In this document: in pieces, positions 35,881 through 45,572 of the stretch
Layout: each line of letters begins with the position of its first letter
Position numbering within the stretch: the first letter of the stretch is position 1
DNA from: Leptogranulimonas caecicola
GTDB taxonomy: Bacteria; Actinomycetota; Coriobacteriia; Coriobacteriales; Atopobiaceae
NCBI RefSeq assembly: GCF_023168405.1
Contig: NZ_AP025285.1
Span: 1,052,001-1,116,000, forward strand
Length of the DNA stretch: 64,000 nucleotides
Reading direction: 5' to 3'
The notes under the pieces: model-generated
Seen by the model: the letters and a program-made list of their open reading frames with translations, nothing else
Databases searched by the model: none
Told to the model about the DNA's origin: nothing
Program-made: the position numbers and the translations under genes

Positions 35881-36609
35881 TTCTTCTTCCACGCGACGAG
35901 AGGCGCACTGGCGGGCGATTCCATAATCAAATCCTCGAGAGACTAAGAATCTCACAAGCTTTTGATAGCCATTCTTCTCTGAGACAGGCTTTCTAGCCAC
36001 CAATTCCCAGGCACGCTCAAGCTCTTCCCCTTGAGCAAAGTACTCTTCTGGCCACCCCGAAACAGATTCTGCTGAGATGCCTCGACGGGCAAGCTCGCGC
36101 TTGATGCGCCCCTGACCCCACCCAATGGAGATCTTGGTGCGAATGAAGGTCTCTGCAAAACGATCGTCATCTAGCAGACGACCCCGTGTGGCACGCTCCA
36201 CTACATCTTCTATAGCAGAAGCAGAATATCCTGCTCTTTGGAGTCGCTCCCGAGCTTCTTTTCTTGCGTAATCGCGACGGTTCACAAGATCTGTGAGCCG
36301 TTTAGCCGCACAGGAGATCTGAAGGCCTTCAAGGACTGTCTCCATGGCATGAGGACTAGTAGGGACCCCATCTTCCTTCACCTGCTTGAGCAGAGCCTTA
36401 GCCACATCCTTAGGCACGTTAAAACGGCATGTACTCTGAGTGCCTACCACATCCTCTCCCACCACAGAGACGAGCGGAGCTCTAGAAAAGCTCACTGCCT
36501 CTTTGGGGGGAAAGTAGAGGGTCCAGCTGGCCCCAGAGCCCGAGAGACGCTCGATTCTCTGTGTTTTCGCGGTCTCTGAACTCTGGGAGCCTCCTGTGCC
36601 ATAACGCAT
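35869..36609 (-). CDS. recX: Regulatory protein RecX
   Basis: The 246-residue protein has three-helix RecX repeats, including RDYARKEARERLQRAGYSASAIEDVVERA near residues 130-155 and GWGQGRIKRELARRGIS near 175. RecX caps RecA filaments and limits recombination. It begins one base after the recA TAA and surely shares its SOS promoter. An N-terminal stretch of about 110 residues precedes the repeats, longer than usual. Confidence 0.9.
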   Translation of the reverse strand: MRYGTGGSQSSETAKTQRIERLSGSGASWTLYFPPKEAVSFSRAPLVSVVGEDVVGTQSTCRFNVPKDVAKALLKQVKEDGVPTSPHAMETVLEGLQISCAAKRLTDLVNRRDYARKEARERLQRAGYSASAIEDVVERATRGRLLDDDRFAETFIRTKISIGWGQGRIKRELARRGISAESVSGWPEEYFAQGEELERAWELVARKPVSEKNGYQKLVRFLVSRGFDYGIARQCASRRVEEESEE

Positions 36610-36612
36610 GGA

Positions 36613-37716
36613 TTACTCGTCTGCCTTTGCTTGAGCATCTTTGGATTCAGAAACCACAGGAGCTTCTTCATCATCAAACTCGAGGTCACAAGCTATGCGG
36701 ACCTTGTGATCGATCTCATCGAACAGATCCGGATTGGTGCGCAGGAACTCCTTGGCTGCCTCGCGACCTTGGCCCAGTCGCTCACCCTCATAGGTATACC
36801 AGGCACCGGATTTGTTGACCACATCGTAGTCCACCGCCATGTCCAGAGTGGAGCCTTCTTTGGAGATGCCGGTGCCATACATGATGTCAAACTCAGCAGT
36901 TTGGAAGGGAGGAGCCACCTTGTTCTTGACTACCTTGACGCGCACGCGATTGCCCACTACCTCGCCATCTTTTTTGATGGAGTCGATCTTGCGGATGTCC
37001 ATACGCACCGAGGAGAAGAACTTGAGCGCGCGACCACCGGTGGTGGTCTCAGGATTGCCAAACATCACGCCGATCTTCTCGCGCAGCTGGTTGATGAAGA
37101 TGCAAGTGGTATTGGACTTGCTTAGAGAGCCAGCGAGCTTGCGTAAAGCCTGGCTCATAAGTCGAGCCTGAAGGCCCACCGTAGTCTCGCCAATCTCACC
37201 CTCGATCTCTGCGCGAGGCACCAAGGCTGCCACAGAGTCGATGACGATGACATCCACAGCGCTAGAGCGTACCAGCATGTCGCAGATCTCCAATGCCTGC
37301 TCGCCGGTATCTGGCTGAGAAATGAGCACTTCATCGATATCCACGCCAATGCGAGCGGCATACCCGGGATCCAACGCATGCTCAGCATCGATAAAGGCCA
37401 CTACGCCGCCTTGGGCTTGGGCCTCTGCCAGAATCTCCAGCGACAGGGTGGTCTTACCGGAGGACTCCGGACCATAAATCTCTACGATACGGCCACGGGG
37501 AACACCGCCAATACCCAGAGCGGCATCCAGAGCGATGCAGCCGGTAGGAATAGCCTCCACCTCTAAATCGTTGCCTGAATCTCCAAATTTCATGATGGCG
37601 CCGGCGCCAAAGCGCTTGCGGATCTCGGCCGTAGTAGCCTCAATAGCGTGATCACGCTCTTCGCCCGTAGTACGCTCTGCCACTGTCTTGCTGAGAGCGG
37701 TTTTGTTTTTAGCCAT
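36613..37716 (-). CDS. recA: Recombinase RecA
   Basis: The 367-residue protein has Walker [11 protein letters not shown] near residue 80, Walker [11 protein letters not shown] near 154, loop L2 around [25 protein letters not shown] near 207-230 and an acidic C-terminal tail. It drives strand exchange and LexA cleavage. Translation start has GGAAGGAG upstream. Its promoter carries a LexA box. The order is cinA, recA, recX on one strand, as in many Gram-positives. Confidence 0.98.
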   Translation of the reverse strand: MAKNKTALSKTVAERTTGEERDHAIEATTAEIRKRFGAGAIMKFGDSGNDLEVEAIPTGCIALDAALGIGGVPRGRIVEIYGPESSGKTTLSLEILAEAQAQGGVVAFIDAEHALDPGYAARIGVDIDEVLISQPDTGEQALEICDMLVRSSAVDVIVIDSVAALVPRAEIEGEIGETTVGLQARLMSQALRKLAGSLSKSNTTCIFINQLREKIGVMFGNPETTTGGRALKFFSSVRMDIRKIDSIKKDGEVVGNRVRVKVVKNKVAPPFQTAEFDIMYGTGISKEGSTLDMAVDYDVVNKSGAWYTYEGERLGQGREAAKEFLRTNPDLFDEIDHKVRIACDLEFDDEEAPVVSESKDAQAKADE

Positions 37717-37749
37717 GAGGCTCCTTCCCTGGTGTTCTTATCGTCGAAC

Positions 37750-37778
37750 ATACTACGCGAACACCTGTTCGTAGTCAA
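37750..37778 (-). promoter_or_regulatory. recA promoter with LexA box in the spacer
   Basis: On the minus strand TTGACT (37778-37773) and TAGTAT (37755-37750) are 17 bases apart. The palindrome CGAACACCTGTTCG (37758-37771) fills the spacer, an ideal place for LexA repression. Confidence 0.88.
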
Positions 37779-37813
37779 TACTCACGACCTATAAAACCAC
37801 CGGGGTCTGACCG

Positions 37814-37879
37814 TTTTCTGTCCCGTTTTTGGCACTTTTCTGTCAATTGGTTCGACTATTTTTGTCACTTTTCTATACT
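37814..37879 (+). repeat. Three direct repeats with a 22-bp period
   Basis: TTTTCTGTC begins at 37814 and 37836, and a variant ATTTTTGTC at 37858, each exactly 22 bp apart. The stretch is AT-rich and lies upstream of the recA promoter, between cinA and recA. Such spaced repeats resemble multiple terminal repeats of IS21-like elements or a row of protein sites; no transposase gene is present. Confidence 0.6.
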
Positions 37880-38053
37880 GACAGCTTATGGCTTTAAGAG
37901 CTATGAAGGAGCCTTCATAGAAGCTCATGCATCCCTCTCAGGCTCACAGCTTCTTCAAACAAGGGCTGCTGCAGTCTCTAAACGCCATATCCGTCCTTAG
38001 AAGAATCTTTCAAGACGGATGCTGGAACATGAGTGCTGGAGCATTTTTGCAAG

Positions 38054-38629
38054 CTAGAGACAGGCCTTTGTCAAAAGCGCCAGAGCCGTGGCTACCGACT
38101 TTGTGCGAACTTGCGCCCGATCGCCAGAGAAATGCCTAACGAGCGATCTGCACTGATGATCAGATCCCTCTATGGTAGTGCAGGCACAAAACCATACAGT
38201 ACCTACGGGTTTGCCGGGAACGGCGCCTCCAGGGCCGGCAATGCCAGAGATGGCTACAGAAACATCGCATCCCAACACGCGGCAGGCCCCCAGCGACATG
38301 GCGATAACGCAGGGCTCGGAAACAGCCCCCACCGTATCCAAAATGACAGAGTCAACGCCTAGCACATGCTCCTTTACCGAGCAGGCATAGCTCGTCACTC
38401 CTCCCATGACCACATCTGAGGATCCGGGCACTTCTGTGAGCGCGCCAGACACCAAGCCTCCCGTGCACGATTCTGCGGTTCCCAAGCTATGGCAGGTACG
38501 TCTGGCCACCTCAAGGGCGTCAACCGCAAAAGCGTAGATCTTCTCGGCAGAAGGGGCCCGATCTGTCTCAAAAGAAGGATCCAACACCTGGTCGCACCAG
38601 GACACCAAAGGCTCAAGATCCAAATCCAT
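38054..38629 (-). CDS. cinA: CinA C-terminal-type nicotinamide nucleotide amidase
   Basis: The 191-residue protein corresponds only to the C-terminal CinA/PncC domain: AESCTGGLVSGALTEVPGSSD near residue 53 and SGIAGPGGAVPGKPVGTVW near 128. This domain deamidates NMN in pyridine nucleotide salvage. The N-terminal MoeA-like domain of full CinA is absent, which is common in actinobacteria. It precedes recA and follows pgsA on the same strand, the usual order. An Ala-Glu-Lys codon run contains the 9-base dispersed core. Confidence 0.9.
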   Translation of the reverse strand: MDLDLEPLVSWCDQVLDPSFETDRAPSAEKIYAFAVDALEVARRTCHSLGTAESCTGGLVSGALTEVPGSSDVVMGGVTSYACSVKEHVLGVDSVILDTVGAVSEPCVIAMSLGACRVLGCDVSVAISGIAGPGGAVPGKPVGTVWFCACTTIEGSDHQCRSLVRHFSGDRAQVRTKSVATALALLTKACL

Positions 38630-38638
38630 GGGCTCCTC

Positions 38639-39253
38639 CTAGCGAATGTAGGCCCAGCATTTCATGAAGTAATCGGCTCCAGACCAAAGAGTGAGCACGA
38701 CGGCGGCGGCCATGGCGATCCAAGAAGCTCCGTAGAGAAGCGAGGTGAACGGACCTACAGGCAGTGCCATAGCCACCAGATAGCCGGCAATGGCGCCCAT
38801 GGTGGTAGCCGTCTTCCATTTGCCCAGCCGGCTTGCAGCCACCACTACGCCTTTAGAGGCCACCACCATACGCAAGCCGGACACCAAAAACTCTCGGGTC
38901 ACAATGACCACGATGACCCACAAAGACACCAGCGAAGCATCCATGAGGTAGAGAAGGGCAGCCACTACCACCAGCTTGTCGGCTATGGGGTCCAAGAACT
39001 TGCCAAAATCGGTGACCTCGTTGCGGGAGCGGGCCAAATAGCCATCCAGAGAATCGGTGCCAGCAATGAGTCCATAGAAGGCTGCCAGGCCCAGATGCGC
39101 CCAGGAGACCTCAGTGGTGGCCGCAGGGCCGCATAGACCTGCGAGGAGCAGCCATACAAAGATGCAAGCTACACGCACTAAGGTCACAATGTTGGCCGCA
39201 GTCATGAGCGTGGAGGGCTTTTGCGGCTCAGACTGCCGAGAAGATGCCGCCAT
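38639..39253 (-). CDS. pgsA: CDP-diacylglycerol-glycerol-3-phosphate 3-phosphatidyltransferase
   Basis: The 204-residue membrane enzyme makes phosphatidylglycerophosphate. The CDP-alcohol phosphotransferase signature DG-x2-AR-x8-G-x3-D-x3-D is seen as DGYLARSRNEVTDFGKFLD near residues 83-101. Four or five membrane helices follow. It stands between rimO and cinA, the classic actinobacterial/Firmicutes order. The start codons contain a core of the dispersed motif. Confidence 0.93.
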   Translation of the reverse strand: MAASSRQSEPQKPSTLMTAANIVTLVRVACIFVWLLLAGLCGPAATTEVSWAHLGLAAFYGLIAGTDSLDGYLARSRNEVTDFGKFLDPIADKLVVVAALLYLMDASLVSLWVIVVIVTREFLVSGLRMVVASKGVVVAASRLGKWKTATTMGAIAGYLVAMALPVGPFTSLLYGASWIAMAAAVVLTLWSGADYFMKCWAYIR

Positions 39254-39255
39254 AG

Positions 39256-40731
39256 CTACCGGCTCTCTTTGGAGCTGTCTAGGGGCTCTCCCACCAGCTC
39301 ATAGCAGAAGGCGTCCACCAACTTCACGGGCACGACGTCGCCAATGGCGTACTCTCCCTCAGGGATGTGCACGGCACCGTCGCTGTCGGGTGCTTGGAAC
39401 CAGGCGTGGCCAATAAACTCAGCCATATCGCTCTCTTCCTCGATGCCGTCGATGATGACGTCCAACGTCTCGCCCACATGGGCTGCAGTGGCGGCAAAGC
39501 CTAGGTCTTCTGCCGTATCCACCAGGCGCTGAGTGCGCTCCAGCTTGGTATTGGTAGTGATTTGGTTATCCATCTTGGCGGCCAGCGTGCCCTCCTCGGG
39601 CGAATAGGCAAAGACTGAGACGTAGTCAAAACCCACTTCGCGCAAGAACTCATCCAGCTCGTCGAATTGCTCGTCGGTCTCTCCGGGAAAACCCACAAGC
39701 CCCGTGGTCCTGAGCACCATATTGGGGATCTCTTGGCGCAGACGGCCAAATAGCTCTCGCAGCTCCTGAGCATTGCCTTGACGCCTCATAGCCTTGAGCA
39801 CCGGCTCGGAGACATGCTGGATAGGGATGTCGATATAGGGCAACACTGAAGGGTTGTCGCGAATGGCAGCCACCAGCTCGTCTGTCATACCTTCCGGCTG
39901 CAGATAGAGCACACGAAGCCAGGCGCCCTTCTCGGCAACGACGGGATCCAGCTCGTTCAGAAGGTCTGCCAACGTAGAGGGTTCGTCGAAGTCTGAACCC
40001 CAGACGCCAGTGTCCTGACCGATAAGCACGATCTCCTTGACCCCGCCGTCGAGAAGCCCCTGGATCTCTTGTTTGATCTCTGCGGCAGGCCGTGAGGCAT
40101 AGCGACCGCGAATATTGGGGATGGCGCAGAAGGAGCAGTAGCGGTCGCAGCCGTCGGAGATCTTCACATAGGCGCTGGCAGACTCCACCGTGCGAAGCAC
40201 CTGGCCAGCCCCCTCCATCTGAGCAGCCTCTGGCACAGTGGAAACATCCTGTCTGCCCAGCACCTCATCTACCACCTCGACAATGCGGTCTTCCTCGTCG
40301 GTGCGCACAAAGGCGGCCACCTCCGGAAGCTCGGTGGGGAGCCCATCGCCATAGCGGGAAGGCACACAGCCACACATGATGATGGGCAGATCCAGCGATG
40401 CCTGCTCGCGTTCTTCGGCCAGCTCCAAGGTGGCCTCGATGGACTCCGAGGTGGCGCTGGCCAAAAACGAGCAGGTGTTGATGAGGGCCACATCCGCCTC
40501 TGCGACCTCTACCGCCTCCCTGTAACCCGCACGCTCCAGAAGGGACTTCATGCGGTTGGTATCCACCTCGTTTTTGGCGCACCCCAAGGTGATGTAAAGC
40601 ACAGCAGGGGCGTGGGTATCGAGAGCTTCTGCAATTGCGTCTTGCTCCTCGCTTGCCATCGGAAAATCTTCGAGTGAGGCAAGCTCATCTTGAGACTGGG
40701 ACATATCCACTGCTTTCAGATTAGCGGCCAT
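39256..40731 (-). CDS. rimO: Ribosomal protein uS12 methylthiotransferase RimO
   Basis: The 491-residue radical-SAM enzyme methylthiolates an aspartate in S12. It has the N-terminal UPF0004 cysteines (LGCAKNEVDTNRM near residue 52), the cluster motif CDRYCSFCAIPNIRGRY near 200 and a TRAM domain at the end. IPNIRGRY is the RimO form. About 40 extra acidic residues precede the first domain; an internal ATG at the tenth codon is possible. It ends two bases before pgsA. Confidence 0.94.
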   Translation of the reverse strand: MAANLKAVDMSQSQDELASLEDFPMASEEQDAIAEALDTHAPAVLYITLGCAKNEVDTNRMKSLLERAGYREAVEVAEADVALINTCSFLASATSESIEATLELAEEREQASLDLPIIMCGCVPSRYGDGLPTELPEVAAFVRTDEEDRIVEVVDEVLGRQDVSTVPEAAQMEGAGQVLRTVESASAYVKISDGCDRYCSFCAIPNIRGRYASRPAAEIKQEIQGLLDGGVKEIVLIGQDTGVWGSDFDEPSTLADLLNELDPVVAEKGAWLRVLYLQPEGMTDELVAAIRDNPSVLPYIDIPIQHVSEPVLKAMRRQGNAQELRELFGRLRQEIPNMVLRTTGLVGFPGETDEQFDELDEFLREVGFDYVSVFAYSPEEGTLAAKMDNQITTNTKLERTQRLVDTAEDLGFAATAAHVGETLDVIIDGIEEESDMAEFIGHAWFQAPDSDGAVHIPEGEYAIGDVVPVKLVDAFCYELVGEPLDSSKESR

Positions 40732-40734
40732 AGA

Positions 40735-41232
40735 TTAGCGATAGTTGGTGAACTGCAGCGGTACACCGTAATCTGCGTCGCGCATCATGCCGATAACCTG
40801 TTGCAAGACATCTTTGGAGGGGCTGGAGACGCGCACTTTGTCGTCTTCTACCGCGGCCTTGCATTTGAGCTTGGCGTCGCGGATGTCCTTGGCAATGCGC
40901 TTGGCGGTCTCTTTGTCTATGCCGGTCACAATGCGGCCTACGACGCGCACCGAGCCACCGCTTGCGGCTTGGGGAGCATCCCACTGCACTGCCTTGAGGT
41001 CGATGCCGCGCTTGACCAAGCGGCCGCCCAACACATCGATCACTTGACGGGCTACGAAGTCTGCCGGAGCCACGACGGTAATGGTGCCTTCGCTTTTGGC
41101 AAGATCGATAGTGGCGCCGGAATTCTTGAGGTCATAGCGCTGAGTCAGCTCACGGGCAGTCTGCTGGTAAGCGTTGTCTACCTCTTGCATGTCCACCTGG
41201 GACACGATGTCAAACGATGAGTCCTTAGCCAT
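40735..41232 (-). CDS. YajQ family nucleotide-binding protein
   Basis: The 165-residue protein matches YajQ (UPF0234) from start to end: SSFDIVSQVDMQEVDNA at the N-terminus, RYDLKNS near 34 and the repeat-like second half ending DYGVPLQFTNYR. YajQ proteins bind nucleotides or RNA; in Xanthomonas one binds cyclic di-GMP. The ATG at 41232 has AAGGAG six bases upstream; the long frame beyond it is rodZ in another frame. Confidence 0.93.
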   Translation of the reverse strand: MAKDSSFDIVSQVDMQEVDNAYQQTARELTQRYDLKNSGATIDLAKSEGTITVVAPADFVARQVIDVLGGRLVKRGIDLKAVQWDAPQAASGGSVRVVGRIVTGIDKETAKRIAKDIRDAKLKCKAAVEDDKVRVSSPSKDVLQQVIGMMRDADYGVPLQFTNYR

Positions 41233-41248
41233 GATGCTCCTTATAAAT

Positions 41249-42850
41249 CTAGTTGGTGGTGCCAGTGGAGGTGCCGGAGGGCGCAGCAGAAGAGCCAGAT
41301 CCTGCGCTTCCAGTGCCAGAGGCGGTGCTGCCAGAGCCCGCGCTGCTCGAACTGTCATTACCCGCAGCGGCAGTGCCGCTATCAGAAGTTGAACCCTCCC
41401 CGCTCTGGGCCATGCCCTGGGAAGCAGACTCGTCCACTTTGGGACCGTCGATGGTGGCAGTGCCCACGCCTGCAGCGGAGGTGTTGAAGGGCACCGTTTG
41501 CCCATTGGCCGTGACGGTCACCTGGGCAGGGTCTGCAGTGCGAACCACCAGCTGGCCGTTAGACACCACATTGAACGTCTTGGTCCAAGGGCCGGTGACG
41601 GTTTGTGCCACCTCGTTGGTATCGCCGTTCTTGACCTCCACCCACACGGCTGCACCGTCAGGCACCGATACCTCCACCACTACCGGTTCTGCGGCTTTTT
41701 GGGCTGCTGCGGCTGCCGCTGCTGCCGCAGCATCGGCAGAGTTGTCGTTGGCAGGGGCGCCAGAAGTATCATTAGTGGAAGTATCTGCAGAACTGTCAGA
41801 ACCGCTGTTGGCAGCAGTTTGGGTCTGCTGTGTCTCAGAAGTCTTGGGGGCAGGGTCTGCAGTGCAGCTCCTCACACCAATGACGATGATGACGATGAGG
41901 GCTATGGCCACCGCCACAAAGATGGTGGCCATTGTACGTCGCTGGTCAGAAAACCAGGCGCGAATGACATCTCCTACGCTGGCGCTTCCTTGGCTCTGGC
42001 CACGAGAGCGAAGATTGGCCTGGGCTTGGCTGGAAGGGCGCCTGCGCACATTGGGGCGCTGCGCCGAGCTTCCCATAGAGCGTGCCGCCTGACGCACCTC
42101 GCTGGACGTGGCTTGCCGATAGCTGTCAGAAGCCAGCCCGTAGCGCAGGTCGTCCTCATAGGCATCCTGAGACACCCTGCGCGTTTGGATGGCACCTTCC
42201 CCAGCATACCTGCGAGCATCGCTTGCAGCTCGAGAGCTTCTTTGCTGCCGAGAAGCCCGTGGCGCTGGCAATGCAGCTCGTGTGCTGTTGGTGCGGGGCG
42301 CACGGGCAGTATAGGGGCGACCCTGGGGGTAGCCCTCTTGGGTGTTTTGTAAGTCGCCGGTGTATTGGCGCAGGTAGCGCTCAGAGTACCCGGCGTTGCG
42401 CCCGTTGGTGATGGCCTCGGAGCGTCGAGTGGAACCGTTTCGCAAGCTATGTCCTAATGCTGTGCCTGTAAGAATCGATCCGGCTGGGCCGGCAGAGCCA
42501 TAGAGGTCGATGTCTGCGCCCTGGCCCCTGCGAGAGCGTCCATGGGCAGGAGCAGCTCCTGCTTCGTAGGGCGCGGTTTTATCGGCAGGAGACACATGCC
42601 CATGGGTGTAGGCGTCCAGGTCGTCCTGGAACATGTCGATGACCTCTCGGGGATTGAGCCCCAGATAGCGCGCATAGCTGGAGAGCATGCCCAGCGCATA
42701 GCCCGAACGGGGGATGCGCTGCCAGTCTCCCTCCTCAAAGGCCACAATGACCTGCTCTTTGAGCCTCAGGACTCGGGCAGCCTGAGGAATGGTGAGGTTG
42801 AGCTGACGCCTACGCTGGGCCAGATACTCGCTAAAACGCGGCTTTGCCAC
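41249..42850 (-). CDS. rodZ: RodZ-like cell-shape protein
   Basis: The 533-residue protein has an N-terminal helix-turn-helix of the RodZ type (about residues 4-75: LAQRRRQLNLTIPQAARVLR), a long Arg/Ser/Gln-rich linker, one membrane helix (about 313-333) and an outer domain of the DUF4115 kind. The linker has a polyalanine run and the C-terminus is Gly/Ser/Thr-rich. RodZ links the elongation machinery to the cytoskeleton. The linker contains copy 5 of the dispersed 13-mer. It follows ftsK by three bases. Confidence 0.82.
   Translation of the reverse strand: MAKPRFSEYLAQRRRQLNLTIPQAARVLRLKEQVIVAFEEGDWQRIPRSGYALGMLSSYARYLGLNPREVIDMFQDDLDAYTHGHVSPADKTAPYEAGAAPAHGRSRRGQGADIDLYGSAGPAGSILTGTALGHSLRNGSTRRSEAITNGRNAGYSERYLRQYTGDLQNTQEGYPQGRPYTARAPRTNSTRAALPAPRASRQQRSSRAASDARRYAGEGAIQTRRVSQDAYEDDLRYGLASDSYRQATSSEVRQAARSMGSSAQRPNVRRRPSSQAQANLRSRGQSQGSASVGDVIRAWFSDQRRTMATIFVAVAIALIVIIVIGVRSCTADPAPKTSETQQTQTAANSGSDSSADTSTNDTSGAPANDNSADAAAAAAAAAAQKAAEPVVVEVSVPDGAAVWVEVKNGDTNEVAQTVTGPWTKTFNVVSNGQLVVRTADPAQVTVTANGQTVPFNTSAAGVGTATIDGPKVDESASQGMAQSGEGSTSDSGTAAAGNDSSSSAGSGSTASGTGSAGSGSSAAPSGTSTGTTN
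42246..42258 (+). repeat. Dispersed 13-mer TGCCGAGAAGCCC, copy 5
   Basis: Exact copy inside the unconstrained linker of rodZ, encoding Ser-Arg-Gln on the gene strand. A one-mismatch copy, minus strand, is at 44405-44417 in the ftsK linker. Confidence 0.75.
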
Positions 42851-42853
42851 CTG

Positions 42854-45568
42854 CTATACCTCCCTGTAAAGAGCTTCGGCCTGACGGAGCTCCTCCAGCC
42901 CCTCCGGCTGAAGCAGCACGTCACGAGGCTTGGAGCCATTGGGGGGACCCACAATGCCCTTGTGCTCGAGCATGTCCATGATGCGGCCAGCTCTAGCGTA
43001 GCCCACCTTGAGGCGCCTCTGGAGGGTGGAGGTGGAACCTAGCTGGGAATCCACGACGATCTGAGCCGCCTCCCATACCAAAGGATCGTCCTCCTCGTCT
43101 AGGTCGCTGGCCTCAGAGGAGCCTTCTAGCTCGGCGGGAGCCACGGCAGAGAGCACTTCCTCGTGGTAGTCGGGCTCGCCCTGATCGGCCCAGTAGCTCA
43201 CCACGTTCTCCACCTCGTCGTCAGAAACGTAACAGCCCAGGATGCGGCGAGGCTTTAAGCCTCCAGACTTGAAGAGCATGTCGCCGTTACCCAAGAGACG
43301 GTCGGCGCCCTTCTCGTCCAGGATGATGCGTGAGTCGTTCTTTTGAGCCACCGTGAGGGCGATGCGGCTCTCGATGTTGGCCTTGATGAGGCCGGTAACC
43401 ACATCTGTGGTGGGGCGCTGGGTGGCCAGCACCAGATGGATGCCAGCGGCACGGGCCAGCTGGGCGATGCGCACGATGGAAGCCTCCACCTCCTTGCCCG
43501 AGACCATCATGAGGTCGGAGAGCTCGTCCACCACCACTACCAAATAAGGCATGGGATCTGGCGAGGTACCCTCGTCATCGTCCAAGGCACCCGATTTCAC
43601 CTTCTTGTTGTAGCCGGCGATGTTGCGCACGCCCGCCTTGGCAAAGATCTTGAGGCGCCGCTCCATCTCGGTAGTGGCCCACTGCAGAGCGCTGGCCGCC
43701 TGCTTGGGCTCAGTGACCACAGGCACATAGAGGTGTGGCAAGCCCTCGTAGAAGGTGAACTCCACGCGCTTGGGGTCCACCATGATGAGGCGCAGCTGGT
43801 CAGGTGTGGCCCGCATGAGCATGGACATGATGATGGTGTTGATCATGACGGACTTACCGGAGCCCGTGGTACCGGCGATAAGCAGGTGGGGCATCTTGGC
43901 CAGGTCTGCCACCACAGGCTTGCCCTCGGAGTCGCGGCCAATGGCAAACTCCAGCGCGCCCCCTTTGGCAAAGGGCACCACATCGCCCAGATAGACGTTG
44001 CGACGCTTGCTATTGGGAATCTCGATACCTAGATAGGTGGAGCCCGGAATCACAAAGATACGCACCGATTTGGCGGCCAGCGACAAGGCGATGTCGTCTT
44101 CAAGGTTCATGATCTTGCTTACGCGCTCGCCCTCGCCCATCTGGATCTTGAAGGTGGTGACGATGGGGCCGGCCACCCAGCCGACCACCTGGCTGGTGGA
44201 GCCAAACTCGATGAGCTTGGCTTGCAGGCGGTCGGCCGTAGCTTGGAGCTCTTCCTCCGAGCTTGCCGTGACCGAGTTGTCCTTGGAAGTATCCAAGAGC
44301 GAAAGGGGAGGCAACTCGTATTGCGCAGAATCCTCGCCCGGACGCTTGGGTTTGGCAGGGGCTTTGGCCATGGCGGCCTTGGAGATGCCGCCGGAAGGAG
44401 CGGTGGGCTTCTCGGCCGAAAGACCTGCAGACTCCGCGGCGTTCTTGGGCTTTTGAGTGGCAGGCGCCTCTTCCCAGGGAGCCGTGAGATCCAACTGGGG
44501 AGTGTCAGGACTGTCCCACTGGTCGACATCGCGGGCATCTGCAGCCTCCTCGTTGCCGAGAAGATCTCCATCCTCTACCAGCGCGTCTTGAGCCTCTTGG
44601 GCCTTTGTGCGACGGCGGCGCTGCGGGCGCTTCTTGTCGTGGGAGGCCGGAGTCACCGGCAGCGGCGCGGTGACCGTCTGACCCTCCAGATCCTCCACGG
44701 TGTCATGAAGGGCGCCGGGAACCTCATCGGCGGCCATACGGGGATGCTGGTAGGGTTTCTGGGCTTTGTCGCCTCGACGCAACACCGAGGTCTTGCGATT
44801 GCCCAGGAAGGTGGTGGCAGGCTCGCCGGACTTGGAGCGGCCGCGGCGAGGTAGAGCGGTAGTGGGGTTCGCGGCCAAGACAGCGGTCCCCTCCCCTGCC
44901 GCAGCCCTGGCGGCCCGTGCCTGAGCACGGCTGGTAGCGCGCTCGCTCGCGCGCTCGGCCAGGTGCTCATGGGCAGCGCTGGAGGCGTTGCGGATCTTTG
45001 CCACCAGGCCTGAGATGGAGAAACCGCAAATCACAATGCCGGCGATCATAAGGCCTACCAACACGATGAGCGATATGGTGCGACCCAAAAGGGTGAGCAG
45101 CACCCAGGCCGCAGCTCCGCCTAGCCATCCGCCGGATGTCTGAGCGATGGCATCGGTAAAGACCATATCCGCATTGGCAGAAGCCAGGCCATCTGGGGTG
45201 GCCAGCACAGAGAGCATTGCCAAAAGAGCCACCACAATGAGCGTGAGTCCCAAGGCGATGCGCAGGGAGAAGGGGCCGTCTTGTGGCACAAAGTAGGTGA
45301 TGGCGTAAAGCAACAGGGCACAGGGAACCAACGGGGCGCCTGCTCCAAAGCCCATCACCAGACCAGTGCGAAAGGCCTGGGCCACCAAGGCGTCGCTAGG
45401 GCTCATCAACGCCACCAGCAGCGCCACTGCCAACACGATCAACGCCACTCCGGCGATGTCGTGCCATGCAGAAGGAGCCACCACCGCCTGATGGGCGGCG
45501 GGCTTTTGGTTGTGGGTGTTTGTCGGTGCCTTGCGCTTGGGTGCGTTGGATTTGCGTTGCGACGGCAT
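42854..45568 (-). CDS. ftsK: DNA translocase FtsK/SpoIIIE
   Basis: The 904-residue protein has an N-terminal membrane domain (about residues 38-195, four helices), an Ala/Pro/Glu-rich linker (about 200-420), the RecA-like motor with Walker A GTTGSGKSVMIN near 568 and Walker B VVVVDELSDLMM near 680, and a C-terminal winged-helix gamma domain (SQLGSTSTLQRRLKVGYARAG near 850) that reads polar DNA signals. It pumps chromosomes at the septum. It is flanked by rnj and rodZ on the same strand. Confidence 0.95.
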   Translation of the reverse strand: MPSQRKSNAPKRKAPTNTHNQKPAAHQAVVAPSAWHDIAGVALIVLAVALLVALMSPSDALVAQAFRTGLVMGFGAGAPLVPCALLLYAITYFVPQDGPFSLRIALGLTLIVVALLAMLSVLATPDGLASANADMVFTDAIAQTSGGWLGGAAAWVLLTLLGRTISLIVLVGLMIAGIVICGFSISGLVAKIRNASSAAHEHLAERASERATSRAQARAARAAAGEGTAVLAANPTTALPRRGRSKSGEPATTFLGNRKTSVLRRGDKAQKPYQHPRMAADEVPGALHDTVEDLEGQTVTAPLPVTPASHDKKRPQRRRRTKAQEAQDALVEDGDLLGNEEAADARDVDQWDSPDTPQLDLTAPWEEAPATQKPKNAAESAGLSAEKPTAPSGGISKAAMAKAPAKPKRPGEDSAQYELPPLSLLDTSKDNSVTASSEEELQATADRLQAKLIEFGSTSQVVGWVAGPIVTTFKIQMGEGERVSKIMNLEDDIALSLAAKSVRIFVIPGSTYLGIEIPNSKRRNVYLGDVVPFAKGGALEFAIGRDSEGKPVVADLAKMPHLLIAGTTGSGKSVMINTIIMSMLMRATPDQLRLIMVDPKRVEFTFYEGLPHLYVPVVTEPKQAASALQWATTEMERRLKIFAKAGVRNIAGYNKKVKSGALDDDEGTSPDPMPYLVVVVDELSDLMMVSGKEVEASIVRIAQLARAAGIHLVLATQRPTTDVVTGLIKANIESRIALTVAQKNDSRIILDEKGADRLLGNGDMLFKSGGLKPRRILGCYVSDDEVENVVSYWADQGEPDYHEEVLSAVAPAELEGSSEASDLDEEDDPLVWEAAQIVVDSQLGSTSTLQRRLKVGYARAGRIMDMLEHKGIVGPPNGSKPRDVLLQPEGLEELRQAEALYREV

Positions 45569-45572
45569 CGAG

